From JASFWK01 sp050049355 (GTDB taxonomy: Bacteria > Chloroflexota > Anaerolineae > B4-G1 > DUEL01): a DNA stretch of 6,333 nt. Below are positions 6,043-6,333 of this stretch, in pieces. Within the stretch, counting starts at the first letter, position 1. The number at the start of each line of letters is the position of its first letter. The stretch covers positions 1-6,333 of the forward strand of contig JASFWK010000122.1 of assembly GCA_050049355.1 (NCBI GenBank), given 5' to 3'. The position numbers and the translations under genes are program-made. The notes beneath the pieces were generated by a model. It was given only the letters and a program-made list of their open reading frames with translations. It was not told the origin of the DNA and ran no database searches.

Positions 6043-6239
6043 TGGCTGAAGGTTGGAGGCGAGTGTTGGAGGTCAACGAGACGGTGGAACGCCTTGAAAG
6101 TAGGCCGTTGTCTTGGGCCGTGTTCCCTAGGACAGCTGATCCAGAACTGGCGCGGTCTGCAACTCCCGAGCTTTCAGCCTTCCCACCTGTGCTTTCCAGC
6201 TTCCGCCTATTGGTGAGGGAACTATGGGATTTGTCCTAG
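6042..6239 (+). CDS. Doubtful 65-residue ORF between the two exporter genes
   Basis: GTG at 6042 overlaps the exporter's TAG stop (TAGTG), an arrangement that allows translational coupling, and the frame runs 65 codons to TAG at 6237-6239, overlapping the next gene's start by 16 bases. The product (MAEGWRRVLEVNETVERLES...) has no membrane segment, signal or motif I recognise. Only a weak AGG lies before the GTG, and third-position base choice looks less GC-biased than in the neighbours. It may equally be untranslated spacer; the 181-base gap between the exporter genes otherwise shows only a small imperfect stem (6088-6094 with 6102-6109). Confidence 0.2.
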   Translation: MAEGWRRVLEVNETVERLESRPLSWAVFPRTADPELARSATPELSAFPPVLSSFRLLVRELWDLS

Positions 6240-6333
6240 ACGGCCTTGATACCGAGGCCTACGATCGAAACTATAGTGATAGGGAACTGCTTGCCCGGAC
6301 TATCCGGTACTTCCGGTCCCATGCCCGGCGGAT
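6224..6333 (+). CDS. Second ABC exporter half-transporter, N-terminus only (3' partial)
   Basis: ATG 6224 follows GAGGGA (6215-6220). Thirty-six residues are visible before the window ends, starting MGFVLDGLDTEAYDR and continuing NYSDRELLARTIRYFRSHARR. This short cytoplasmic lead-in ending in a basic, amphipathic elbow helix is characteristic, from memory, of ABC transporter half-molecules in Chloroflexota, where the LDGL-x-x-EAYDR-x-YSDR motif recurs. It lies on the same strand 181 bases after a half-transporter with a degenerate ATP site, so it is the natural partner and would be expected to carry the intact catalytic Glu. No membrane or ATPase motif is inside the window, so the assignment rests on the N-terminal motif and context. 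Confidence 0.75.
   Translation, partial: MGFVLDGLDTEAYDRNYSDRELLARTIRYFRSHARR

Overview
This is a GC-rich window (about 60% by eye) with all supported genes on the + strand. The most likely source is a Chloroflexota bacterium of the Anaerolineae type. Three things point there: a lipoprotein solute-binding protein with a long Pro/Thr/Ser linker, an ABC half-transporter whose N-terminus (MGFVLDGLDTEAYDR...YSDREL) is a style I associate with Chloroflexota exporters, and the overall gene mix. This is recall of family style, not a search result.

Layout. Bases 1-224 hold the C-terminal end of a class III adenylate/guanylate cyclase. Bases 287-1021 encode a stand-alone CcdA-family membrane thiol-disulfide transporter. 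Bases 1118-2425 encode a secreted lipoprotein of the ABC solute-binding type, with no permease or ATPase beside it. Bases 2568-3944 encode a DAO-family FAD-dependent amine/amino-acid oxidoreductase that appears to start at a CTG codon behind a strong Shine-Dalgarno. Bases 3945-4287 hold no convincing gene. They carry a post-gene hairpin, a promoter-like element with an internal palindrome, and a leader with two further hairpins. Bases 4288-6042 encode an ABC exporter half-transporter (TMD-NBD) starting at TTG, and 6224-6333 is the beginning of a second half-transporter cut off by the window edge.

How the genes fit together. The two ABC genes probably form a heterodimeric exporter of the TM287/288 or BmrC/BmrD type. 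The first carries Asp-Asp where the catalytic Asp-Glu should follow Walker B, so it supplies the degenerate ATP site. The cyclase, CcdA, lipoprotein and oxidase genes are co-directional with gaps of 62 to 142 bases. They may be partly co-transcribed, but nothing in the sequence shows they share a pathway. No mobile element, CRISPR array, tRNA or rRNA was seen. I do not see strong evidence of an undescribed system here. The best leads are the structured leader and operator-like site before the exporter, the CTG start, and the degenerate NBD.
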